Shown here one piece after another: positions 1 to 5,812 of a stretch of DNA of 9,825 bases. The stretch spans positions 1-9,825 of the forward strand of contig JAESSC010000080.1 in NCBI GenBank assembly GCA_016764285.1, given 5' to 3'. Position 1 is the stretch's first letter. Each line of letters begins with the position of its first letter. The position numbers and the translations under genes are program-made. Under the pieces are notes generated by a model. That model saw only the letters and a list, made by a program, of their open reading frames with translations. It had not been told where the DNA came from and did not search any database. The stretch comes from Pelagibacteraceae bacterium (GTDB taxonomy: Bacteria > Pseudomonadota > Alphaproteobacteria > Pelagibacterales > Pelagibacteraceae).

Positions 1-874
1 TCAAGAAATAAATAAACAACAAAAAATAGTTGAAAAAGAGATGATGTCGGCCAGAGAAAATAAGGCTAGATCGGGTGCAACTCTAGAAGGACTTGAAACT
101 AGAAAAAATGACTTATTAGGTATAATAAAAAATAACTTAAATATTAATGAGAAAAACTTATTAATTAATTCAAATCTTAAAGGTCTTACAACTTTTCCAA
201 ATGTCATTGAACAAGAAGATAAATTAGATGCTAAAAAAAATAAAAGGGAGCAACTTGGCTCAGTAAATTTAAGAGCTGATGAAGAAACTGAACAATACAA
301 AACAACAATTAATAAAATGGAACAAGACAGAGAAGATCTAGTTTCAGCAATAGCTAAACTTCGTGCTAGTATAAACGAACTTAATCAAAAAGGTAGAGAG
401 AGACTTTTGGAAGCTTTTGAAAAAGTTAATAGAAAATTCAATGAAGTGTACACAAAACTTTTTAGTGGTGGTAATGCAAAATTGGAACTCATAGACTCTG
501 ACGATCCTTTAGAAGCTGGATTGGAAATGCTGGTAAGCCCACCAGGTAAAAGATTACAATCGATCACTCTATTATCTGGAGGAGAACAAGCTTTGACAGC
601 TTTGTCATTAACATTTGCAGTTTTTTTAACTAGCCCCGCTCCAATTTGTATTTTGGACGAAGTAGATGCGCCATTGGATGATGCCAACGTAACAAGATTT
701 TGTGCTTTGCTAAATGAATTGACAAAAATTACAACGACTAAATTTATCATAATAACCCATCATGCACTTACCATGTCGAGAGTGGATAGGTTGTATGGTG
801 TAACAATGCCTGAAAAAGGAGTTAGTCAACTAGTTTCGGTTGATTTAGAAAAGGCTGAGGAACTAGTTGCATAA
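1..874 (+). CDS. smc: Chromosome segregation ATPase SMC, C-terminal part (5' end outside window)
   Basis: SMC dimers are ABC-type ATPases that organise and segregate the bacterial chromosome together with ScpA and ScpB. The reading frame (codons start at base 2) is open to the window edge, so only about 290 C-terminal residues are visible. The first part is K/E/Q-rich and looks like the end of the second coiled-coil arm. It is followed by the head domain: FNEVYTKLFSGG, the ABC signature LSGGEQALTALSL, the Walker B and D-loop segment ICILDEVDAPLDD, and an ITHH H-loop near the end. This order is diagnostic of the SMC C-terminal head rather than RecN or Rad50. The Walker A half must lie upstream. 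The gene ends 14 nt before atpI, so it may be co-transcribed with the ATP synthase genes. Confidence 0.97.
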   Translation, partial: QEINKQQKIVEKEMMSARENKARSGATLEGLETRKNDLLGIIKNNLNINEKNLLINSNLKGLTTFPNVIEQEDKLDAKKNKREQLGSVNLRADEETEQYKTTINKMEQDREDLVSAIAKLRASINELNQKGRERLLEAFEKVNRKFNEVYTKLFSGGNAKLELIDSDDPLEAGLEMLVSPPGKRLQSITLLSGGEQALTALSLTFAVFLTSPAPICILDEVDAPLDDANVTRFCALLNELTKITTTKFIIITHHALTMSRVDRLYGVTMPEKGVSQLVSVDLEKAEELVA

Positions 875-888
875 TAGCAAAAAAAATA

Positions 889-1179
889 ATGAAAAATCTC
901 AAGGAAATATCAACTCGCTTAGAGATTGCAAAAAAAAAAATCAAAAAAAAACAAATAAAAAACAATGGTTCAAATGTCGCATCTTTGGGTAAAGCTTTAA
1001 AAATTAGCACTGAATTAGTTGCGGCTGTAGTAGTTGGCACAACATTAGGGTTTATTTTGGACAATTGGCTTGATACTAGACCGTGGTTAACTATAAGTTT
1101 TTTTATTATGGGTGTAGTAGCTGGCATCTTAAATGTAATAAAGTCTGCAAAAAAAATGCATGAAAATTTTAAAAAATAA
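889..1179 (+). CDS. atpI: ATP synthase protein I (F0 assembly factor AtpI)
   Basis: AtpI is a small membrane protein encoded first in many atp operons. In other bacteria it helps assemble the c-ring and is not a subunit of the finished enzyme. The 96-residue product has a very basic N-terminus (about 35 residues, many Lys) and two predicted membrane helices, roughly 43-60 and 67-85. Between them is the family-typical LGFILDNWLDTRPWL segment, followed by GVVAGILNV. The basic stretch is encoded by runs of 11 A's (930-940) and 9 A's (943-951), yet the frame is intact through both. The ATG has no clear Shine-Dalgarno sequence. The gene lies 14 nt after smc and 12 nt before atpB, as expected for the head of an alphaproteobacterial F0 operon. 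Confidence 0.88.
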   Translation: MKNLKEISTRLEIAKKKIKKKQIKNNGSNVASLGKALKISTELVAAVVVGTTLGFILDNWLDTRPWLTISFFIMGVVAGILNVIKSAKKMHENFKK

Positions 1180-1191
1180 TCGAGGCTTAAA

Positions 1192-1925
1192 ATGGCAATA
1201 AATCCAATGCATCAATTCGAGGTTTATAGAATAGGTCCTGAAATAAATCTGGGTACAGTCAACCTTTCATTCACAAATGCTAGCCTTTTTATGATAATTA
1301 GCGCAATAACAATTTTATTTTTATTATTTCTTGGAACAAAAAAAAATTATTAATACCTTCTAAAACACAATTTATAACCGAAATGAGCTATACGTTTATC
1401 GCCAAAATGATAAATGATACAGCCGGGTCTGGTGCAAAATCATTTTTTCCGTTCATTTTCACTTTATTCATGTTTGTATTGTTTTGTAATATGATTGGAA
1501 TGCTGCCCTATTCATTTACAGTAACTAGTCATATCATTGTTACATTCATGCTTGCAGCAACTGTTTTTATTGGAGTTACAATTATAGGGTTTATTAAGCA
1601 CGGTATTAAATATCTTGAACTTTTTGTACCAAAGGGTGTACCCATAATACTTTTGCCCTTAATAATAGTTATTGAAATTATATCTTATTTGAGCAGGCCC
1701 GTTAGTCTATCAGTCAGATTGTTTGCGAATATGATGGCTGGTCATACCATGTTAAAAGTATTTGGTGGGTTTGTCATAAGTCTAGGATTGCTAGGTGGGT
1801 GGCTACCACTTGGTTTTTCTGTTGCACTAACAGGGCTTGAAATACTTGTTGCCTTTCTTCAAGCTTATGTTTTTGCAATTTTAACATGCATCTATTTAAA
1901 TGATGCATTAAATTTACACCATTAA
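1192..1925 (+). CDS. atpB: ATP synthase F0 subunit a, split by an apparent -1 frameshift
   Basis: Subunit a forms the proton half-channels beside the c-ring. The gene starts at ATG 1192, with GAGG 6 nt upstream. This frame reads 53 codons (starting MAINPMHQFEVYRIGPEINL) and stops at TAA 1351-1353. The rest of subunit a continues in the -1 frame from TTA 1347 (LLIPSKTQFITE, then 180 more residues to 1925). Joined by one added A, or by a -1 shift in the nine-A run 1338-1346, the product is 244 residues, normal for the family. The essential stator arginine is present in SLSVRLFANMMAGH (about Arg176 of the joined protein), as are the late helix residues Glu217 and Gln224. The internal ATG 1383 is not a credible start because it would lose the conserved N-terminal helix. 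The break may be a sequencing error, polymerase or ribosome slippage, or a real mutation. Confidence 0.9.
1338..1346 (+). other. Nine-A slippery tract at the atpB frame change
   Basis: In the starting frame the codons here are ACA AAA AAA AAT, so bases 1338-1344 form an A AAA AAA heptamer in the correct phase for -1 slippage of two tRNAs. The required shift is exactly -1 and the zero-frame stop follows at 1351. No clear downstream stem or properly spaced upstream Shine-Dalgarno-like stimulator is visible; GGAA lies only 2 nt upstream. The observation is direct, but its function is unproven. Confidence 0.5.
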
Positions 1926-1926
1926 C

Positions 1927-1934
1927 AAAGGAGG
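1927..1934 (+). promoter_or_regulatory. Strong Shine-Dalgarno site for atpE
   Basis: AAAGGAGG lies 4 nt before the atpE ATG. It is the best match to the anti-Shine-Dalgarno sequence in the operon, since atpI and atpF' show almost none and atpB only GAGG. This fits the need for many c subunits per complex, so atpE should be translated more often than its neighbours. Confidence 0.85.
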
Positions 1935-1938
1935 AAAA

Positions 1939-2166
1939 ATGGAGTTAGAAGCAGCTAAAATGATAGGAGCTGGTCTTGCGGCAATCGCGTTGGCAGGAGC
2001 CGGTGTTGGTATAGGACTTATTTTTGGAAATTATTTATCTGGTGCAATGAGAAATCCATCGGCAGCCCAAAAACAGTTTCCAAACTTACTTTTGGGATTT
2101 GCTTTGGCCGAAGCTACAGGTTTATTTGGATTGGTAGTTGCATTAATAATTTTATTTGCATTTTAA
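1939..2166 (+). CDS. atpE: ATP synthase F0 subunit c
   Basis: Subunit c forms the rotating ring that carries protons through F0. The 75-residue protein is a two-helix hairpin with a glycine-rich first helix (GAGVGIG at 20-26), the polar loop R38-N39-P40 that contacts F1, and the proton-carrying Glu58 in FALAEATGLFGL of helix 2. The position that holds Gln in sodium-type rings is Ile25, and the residue after Glu58 is Ala, so this is a proton-type ring. Length and sequence are typical of alphaproteobacteria. It lies 13 nt after atpB with a strong ribosome binding site, and an AT-only hairpin fills the gap to atpF'. Confidence 0.97.
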   Translation: MELEAAKMIGAGLAAIALAGAGVGIGLIFGNYLSGAMRNPSAAQKQFPNLLLGFALAEATGLFGLVVALIILFAF

Positions 2167-2184
2167 TTAAATAAAATTTTAATT
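2165..2184 (+). repeat. AT-only inverted repeat in the atpE-atpF' gap
   Basis: The 7-nt arm AATTAAA (2165-2171) pairs with TTTAATT (2178-2184) around a six-base loop. It overlaps the atpE stop codon and ends at the base before the atpF' ATG. A 10-nt direct repeat ATTTTAATTA (2160-2169 and 2176-2185) overlaps it. The stem has only A-T pairs, so it is weak and could be a chance product of base composition. If real, it could shape the 3' end or decay of atpE message. Confidence 0.3.
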
Positions 2185-2769
2185 ATGAAGAATTTATACT
2201 TTGCCTCGTGCATAGTGTTTATACTTAATACAAACCAGGCTTTTGGAGCTAAGGGAGGTATGCCTCAGCTTAATACTGAATTCTGGGCATCACAAATATT
2301 TTGGTTAATATTAATTTTTTCTATTCTCTACATAATTATATGGAAAATATTTCTACCCAAAATTACTGATATTATTGAAAATAGAAAATCCAGAATAATC
2401 GGTGATCTAAACGAGACCCAAAAGCTTAAAGAAAATGCTGAAAAAAAACTTAGTGAATATAATAAAATAATTGAAGACACAAAAAAAGAAGCGAAAAAGA
2501 TAATCGAAGACAATAAAAAAAAACTGGAAAATGATATTAAAAGCAAAAAACAAAAATTTAATGAAGAAATTGAAAAAGAATTAATGTCTGTCGAAAAAGA
2601 AATCAAAAATTTAAAAAAATCGTCAATATCTAGTATTAATAAAATAGCAGTAGAAGTTTCTTCCGAACTAATAAGGCAAATTGTTGGAGCAGAAATGAAT
2701 ATGAGCAAAGTGTCTGCAATTGTTGAGGATATATCAAAGAAAAAGGTAGAAAAGCATCTATGGCTATAG
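2185..2769 (+). CDS. atpF': ATP synthase F0 subunit b'
   Basis: b' and b form the peripheral stalk that holds F1 against rotation. In alphaproteobacteria, cyanobacteria and plastids the two stalk chains differ. This 194-residue chain has an N-terminal hydrophobic stretch (about residues 4-21, ending near AFGAKGG) that resembles a cleavable signal peptide. The membrane anchor is at about 32-54 (FWASQIFWLILIFSILYII). The long K/E-rich coiled coil follows from about residue 60. The FWASQIFWL segment just before the anchor is typical of b' rather than b. No Shine-Dalgarno sequence is visible. Its 3' end overlaps the atpF start by 10 nt, suggesting translational coupling of the two partner chains. 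The b/b' assignment rests on order and N-terminal form. Confidence 0.9.
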   Translation: MKNLYFASCIVFILNTNQAFGAKGGMPQLNTEFWASQIFWLILIFSILYIIIWKIFLPKITDIIENRKSRIIGDLNETQKLKENAEKKLSEYNKIIEDTKKEAKKIIEDNKKKLENDIKSKKQKFNEEIEKELMSVEKEIKNLKKSSISSINKIAVEVSSELIRQIVGAEMNMSKVSAIVEDISKKKVEKHLWL

Positions 2770-3257
2770 ACGCAACTTTTTGGGTAGCAATTTCTTTTTT
2801 TATTTTTTGTGGAGTTTTAGTTTATTTAAAAATACCACAAAAAATAAATAACTTTTTAACTGATAAGATTAATGAAATTCAAAAAGAGTTGGAAGAAGCT
2901 GAAAAGCTAAAAGAAGAAGCTAAAAATTTATTTTCTGATTATGAAAATAAAATTGATAAATCAAAAAAAGAAACTAAAGAAATTATTAATACAGCAAAAA
3001 AAGAAAGTGAAAAGGCTATCATAGAAAAAACCAAAAAATTTCATCAAATAATTGAGGAAAGAAAGAAAAGCATCGAACAAAAAATTGTTCAGCTGAAAGA
3101 AAATGCTTTAAATGATATTAAAAATATTTCCATTAAAATTAGTATTGAAGCTGTAGAAAACTTAATTAAAAATTCAATTGATAAAAATAAACTAGAAAAC
3201 CTTTATAACAAAAGTCTAGAGCAGGCTAAAATTGCATTAAAACAAACTAAGGCTTAG
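2760..3257 (+). CDS. atpF: ATP synthase F0 subunit b
   Basis: This is the second peripheral-stalk subunit. It has 165 residues, one membrane helix at the N-terminus (about 5-23) with no signal-like extension, a loop with KIPQKINNFL, then a highly charged coiled coil of about 110 residues that would reach up along F1. The start codon lies inside the end of atpF' (overlap 2760-2769). It is the last F0 gene. No F1 genes (atpH, A, G, D, C) follow, which matches the separated F0 and F1 operons of alphaproteobacteria. The final codons overlap, tail to tail, the end of a CDGSH gene on the other strand. Confidence 0.93.
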   Translation: MAIDATFWVAISFFIFCGVLVYLKIPQKINNFLTDKINEIQKELEEAEKLKEEAKNLFSDYENKIDKSKKETKEIINTAKKESEKAIIEKTKKFHQIIEERKKSIEQKIVQLKENALNDIKNISIKISIEAVENLIKNSIDKNKLENLYNKSLEQAKIALKQTKA

Positions 3258-3287
3258 AATGCGACCCATCACAAATAGGTTGTTTTT
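3240..3287 (+). terminator. Weak candidate terminator after the F0 operon
   Basis: The arm AAACAAACTA (3240-3249) pairs with TAGGTTGTTT (3276-3285) with one mismatch, and the second arm runs into TTTTT (3283-3287). The 26-nt loop contains a smaller palindrome, CTAAG-G-CTTAG (3247-3257). The large loop and low G+C make this a weak candidate. It is reported because it is the only structure at the end of the operon. Confidence 0.25.
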
Positions 3288-3378
3288 GAGTTAATCCACA
3301 TACGCACCAGAAATAAGTTTTGTCTTTTTCAACCTTAACTTTATACGGGTCTTTTTGTGGTATAGTAGGTTTTTTCAT
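3247..3378 (-). CDS. Minimal CDGSH iron-sulfur domain protein (43 residues)
   Basis: CDGSH proteins bind a redox-active [2Fe-2S] cluster through three Cys and one His. On the minus strand an ATG at 3378 opens a 43-residue frame ending at TAG (3249-3247). It contains WCVCGLTQKQPICDGSH, an exact match to C-X-C-X2-(S/T)-X3-P-X-C-D-G-(S/A/T)-H. The ligands are Cys25, Cys27, Cys36 and His40. There is no membrane helix, so it should be soluble. It stops three residues after His40, whereas most family members continue with a strand that packs on the cluster, so it is unusually short. It overlaps the end of atpF by 11 nt and is transcribed away from ispH, itself an iron-sulfur enzyme. No Shine-Dalgarno sequence is visible. 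The domain is certain; the physiological role is unknown. Confidence 0.85.
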   Translation of the reverse strand: MKKPTIPQKDPYKVKVEKDKTYFWCVCGLTQKQPICDGSHSKP

Positions 3379-3446
3379 AAAAATGACAATAAATGTATAG
3401 TAAAAAAAAATTAATAAAAAAGATATAAATAACTTTAAAAAAAATT
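3379..3446. promoter_or_regulatory. Divergent intergenic region between the CDGSH gene and ispH
   Basis: These 68 nearly pure A+T bases must hold the start signals for both the CDGSH gene (minus) and ispH (plus). TATAAA at 3424-3429 could be a -10 element for ispH, and the complement of GTATAGT (3395-3401) could serve the other direction. Neither has a convincing -35 box at the right distance, so exact promoters cannot be placed by eye. Confidence 0.35.
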
Positions 3447-4391
3447 ATGACTAATAAAATTACTATTCACTTAGCGGCACCAAGAGGTTTTTGTGCTGGG
3501 GTAGATAGAGCTATAGAAATAGTGAAAAAAACTATTAAAAAATATGGTACTCCAGTTTACGTAAGACACGAAATTGTTCATAACAAATATGTTGTGGAAG
3601 ACTTAAAAAAACAAGGTGTAATTTTTATTGAAGAATTGGATGAAATAAAAGATAAAAGCCGACCAGTTATTTTTTCAGCTCATGGGGTGCCTAAGTCTGT
3701 GCCTGATTCAGCTAAAATAAAAAAAATCTTCTTTATAGACGCAATATGTCCTCTTGTTTCTAAAGTGCACAAAGAAGCTGAACAATTAAATAAAAATGGT
3801 TTTCGAATTTTGCTTATTGGACATGCTTATCATCCTGAAGTTATTGGAACAATGGGACAGCTTCCAAAAGGGTCTGTCCATTTGATAGAAACAATAAATG
3901 ATGCCACATCATATAATTATTTATCTAATCAAAAAAAATTAGCTTACATAACCCAAACCACCTTATCAGTTGATGATACCGCCGAAATAATAAAAATATT
4001 AAAAGACAGATTTCCTAACATTCGAAGTCCAAAAAGAGAAGATATTTGCTACGCAACTACTAATAGACAGTTAGCTGTAAAAAAAATTGCACCTTTGTGT
4101 GATATTCTATTTGTAATTGGTAGTAAAAATTCATCTAATTCCCTTAGACTTGTAGAGGTCGCAAAGAGATCTGGTTGTGAAAACACTTTTTTAATCGACT
4201 CTAAAAATGAAAGTGAAATAAATGACATTCAAAAGTATAAAAATATAGGAATTACCTCAGGCGCATCTGCTCCTGAAAAGTTAGTGTTCGATTTAATTAA
4301 TGCGATTAAAAAAAATGCTGAAGTAGAAGTAAAAGAAATCGAGATCGCAAAAGAAAACGTGTCTTTTAAACTTCCAAAAACTTTAAACTAA
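3447..4391 (+). CDS. ispH: 4-hydroxy-3-methylbut-2-enyl diphosphate reductase (IspH/LytB)
   Basis: IspH carries out the last step of the MEP pathway, reducing HMBPP to IPP and DMAPP with an iron-sulfur cluster. The 314-residue length is normal. Cluster ligands are Cys16 (in APRGFCAGVDRA), Cys101 (in DAICPLVSKVH) and Cys201 (in DICYATTNRQ). Substrate-binding residues are also visible: His45, His79 (SAHG), His129 with the proton-donor Glu131 (HAYHPEV), the TQTTLSV segment around Thr171-172, Ser229-Ser230-Asn231 (KNSSNS) and GASAPE near 272-277. All key residues are present, so the enzyme should be active. It heads a tight operon with thrB (3 nt gap) and rnhA. This order is also known from other alphaproteobacteria, where the block lies near cytochrome oxidase genes. 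Confidence 0.98.
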   Translation: MTNKITIHLAAPRGFCAGVDRAIEIVKKTIKKYGTPVYVRHEIVHNKYVVEDLKKQGVIFIEELDEIKDKSRPVIFSAHGVPKSVPDSAKIKKIFFIDAICPLVSKVHKEAEQLNKNGFRILLIGHAYHPEVIGTMGQLPKGSVHLIETINDATSYNYLSNQKKLAYITQTTLSVDDTAEIIKILKDRFPNIRSPKREDICYATTNRQLAVKKIAPLCDILFVIGSKNSSNSLRLVEVAKRSGCENTFLIDSKNESEINDIQKYKNIGITSGASAPEKLVFDLINAIKKNAEVEVKEIEIAKENVSFKLPKTLN

Positions 4392-4394
4392 TAA

Positions 4395-5363
4395 ATGGCC
4401 ATATACACAAAACTATCTGAAAATAATTTAAAAGAATTTTTTTTAAAATATAATTTAGGTAAACTGTTAAATTATAAAGGAATACAAGAAGGAATAGAAA
4501 ATACTAATTATTTCATTCAAACAGATAAGGGAAAATTTATTCTTACGGTATACGAAAAAAGAGTGGAGGAAAAAGATCTGCCCTTTTTTATGGGATTAAT
4601 GAAAAATCTCTTTGATGCAAATTTTCCATCTCCAGAGCCGATTATCAATAAAAATGGAAATTACGTAACAGAAATCTCTGGAAAAAAAGCTGCTGTCGTA
4701 TCTTTTCTTGATGGTTCTGCAAAAAAAAATTTGAACCCAAATGATTGTCATAAAATTGGAATTCAAGCTGCAAAATTGCACTTGATAACAAAAAATTTAA
4801 CCGGAAAAAGAGAAAATAAACTCTCTGTTAATTCTTGGAGAAAAATTTATAAAAAAGTACAGAAGAATTGTTCAAGAATTCACCTAAATTTGACAAAAAC
4901 AATTGAAAAAAATTTAGATGAAATTGAAAATAATTGGCCTAAAAATATTCCTTCCGGAATAATTCATGCAGATTTATTTCCTGATAATATTTTTTTCAAA
5001 GATGATAAACTAACAGGTATTATCGACTTTTACTTTTCTTGTTATGATTTTTATGTTTTTGAAATAGCAATATGCTTAAACGCACTTTGTTTTGAAGGCC
5101 AAAAAGAAAATTTAAGCTTTAACGTAACTAAAGCAAAAAAATTTATTGATGGATACTCTAGTATAAAAAAATTAACAGAAGAGGAAAAAAAATCCTTAAA
5201 AATATTATGTCAAGGAGCGGCCATGAGGTTTTTGCTAACAAGAGTTTTTGATTATTTAAATTTAACAGAAGGTGCATTGGTTAAAATAAAAGACCCAATA
5301 GAATATTTAAAAAGACTGGAGTTTCACAATAGTGTAAAGGATTACAAAGATTATTTTTTTTAA
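4395..5363 (+). CDS. thrB: Homoserine kinase, aminoglycoside-phosphotransferase-like type
   Basis: ThrB phosphorylates homoserine to O-phosphohomoserine, the substrate of threonine synthase, which is encoded on the opposite arm of this window. This is the type II enzyme with a choline-kinase/APH fold, not the GHMP-kinase ThrB of enteric bacteria. The evidence is GIENTNYF at 33-40, a lysine-containing strand near 44-51, the catalytic loop HADLFPDN at 191-198, and the metal-binding Asp211 in IIDFYFSCYDFY. The length of 322 residues is normal. Codons 109-112 contain CAAAAAAAAAT (4720-4730), the same 11-mer and phase as the atpB break, but here the frame is intact. It lies 3 nt after ispH and 2 nt before rnhA. 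Confidence 0.95.
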   Translation: MAIYTKLSENNLKEFFLKYNLGKLLNYKGIQEGIENTNYFIQTDKGKFILTVYEKRVEEKDLPFFMGLMKNLFDANFPSPEPIINKNGNYVTEISGKKAAVVSFLDGSAKKNLNPNDCHKIGIQAAKLHLITKNLTGKRENKLSVNSWRKIYKKVQKNCSRIHLNLTKTIEKNLDEIENNWPKNIPSGIIHADLFPDNIFFKDDKLTGIIDFYFSCYDFYVFEIAICLNALCFEGQKENLSFNVTKAKKFIDGYSSIKKLTEEEKKSLKILCQGAAMRFLLTRVFDYLNLTEGALVKIKDPIEYLKRLEFHNSVKDYKDYFF

Positions 5364-5365
5364 TT

Positions 5366-5812
5366 ATGAAAATTAAAATTTATACAGACGGTGCTTGCGT
5401 TGGTAATCCGGGTCCCGGAGGATGGGCTGCTATAATTTTAACCGAGGGCAATAAAAAAGAAATATTTGGTGGTAAAAAATTAACAACTAATAATCGAATG
5501 GAATTAACCGCTGCAATTAAGGCCCTAGAATATTGCGTTGAAAAAGAAGGCAAACAGCCATCATTAAAACAAATAGAAATTTATACCGATTCTACATATG
5601 TAAAAGAGGGAATTACGGTTTGGATAAACACTTGGGAAAAAAATAATTGGAAAACTGCTGATAAGAAAAATGTCAAAAATGTTGATCTTTGGAAAAAGCT
5701 TAAAGAGCTTGTAAAATCTAAGCAGATAGAATGGAACTGGATAAAAAGTCATTCCAAGAATCCAATGAATGACTTAGTAGATGAACTAGCAAAAAAAGCA
5801 ACTCCGATTTAA
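5366..5812 (+). CDS. rnhA: Ribonuclease HI
   Basis: RNase HI cuts the RNA strand of RNA-DNA hybrids and so removes R-loops and replication primers. The 148-residue protein starts MKIKIYTDGACVGNPGPGGW and has the full catalytic set: Asp8 (YTDGA), Glu46 (NNRMELTA), Asp75 (IYTDSTYV) and Asp139 (DLVDELA). The mobile catalytic histidine is His129 in WIKSHSKNP; family members usually have K-G-H or K-A-H here, so Ser128 is a small variation. A Trp-rich basic handle (WINTWEKNNWKTADKK) is present. It is the last gene of the ispH-thrB-rnhA operon. Its stop codon overlaps the stop of the convergent peroxiredoxin gene by 4 nt. Confidence 0.97.
   Translation: MKIKIYTDGACVGNPGPGGWAAIILTEGNKKEIFGGKKLTTNNRMELTAAIKALEYCVEKEGKQPSLKQIEIYTDSTYVKEGITVWINTWEKNNWKTADKKNVKNVDLWKKLKELVKSKQIEWNWIKSHSKNPMNDLVDELAKKATPI

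Noticed and set aside
385..750. Minus-strand reading frame of 121 codons inside smc
   Set aside because: It lies entirely opposite the conserved SMC head domain and its translation shows no domain features; it is a shadow frame.
930..951. Possible second homopolymer frameshift in atpI (runs of 11 and 9 A's)
   Set aside because: The frame before and after both runs gives one continuous AtpI of normal length, so no break is needed.
1383..1925. ATG 1383 as the real start of a short 180-residue subunit a
   Set aside because: Family-typical sequence (LLIPSKTQFITE) continues upstream of it in the same frame, the first helix is encoded in the 1192 frame, and no ribosome binding site precedes 1383.
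1939..2166. Sodium-type c-ring
   Set aside because: The sodium signature Gln is Ile25 here and the residue after Glu58 is Ala, which indicates proton coupling.
2328..2708. Minus-strand frame of 126 codons opposite atpF', rich in Ile, Ser and Phe
   Set aside because: The composition is what the complement of Lys/Glu-rich coiled-coil codons gives in AT-rich DNA. It has no start signal and no gene context.
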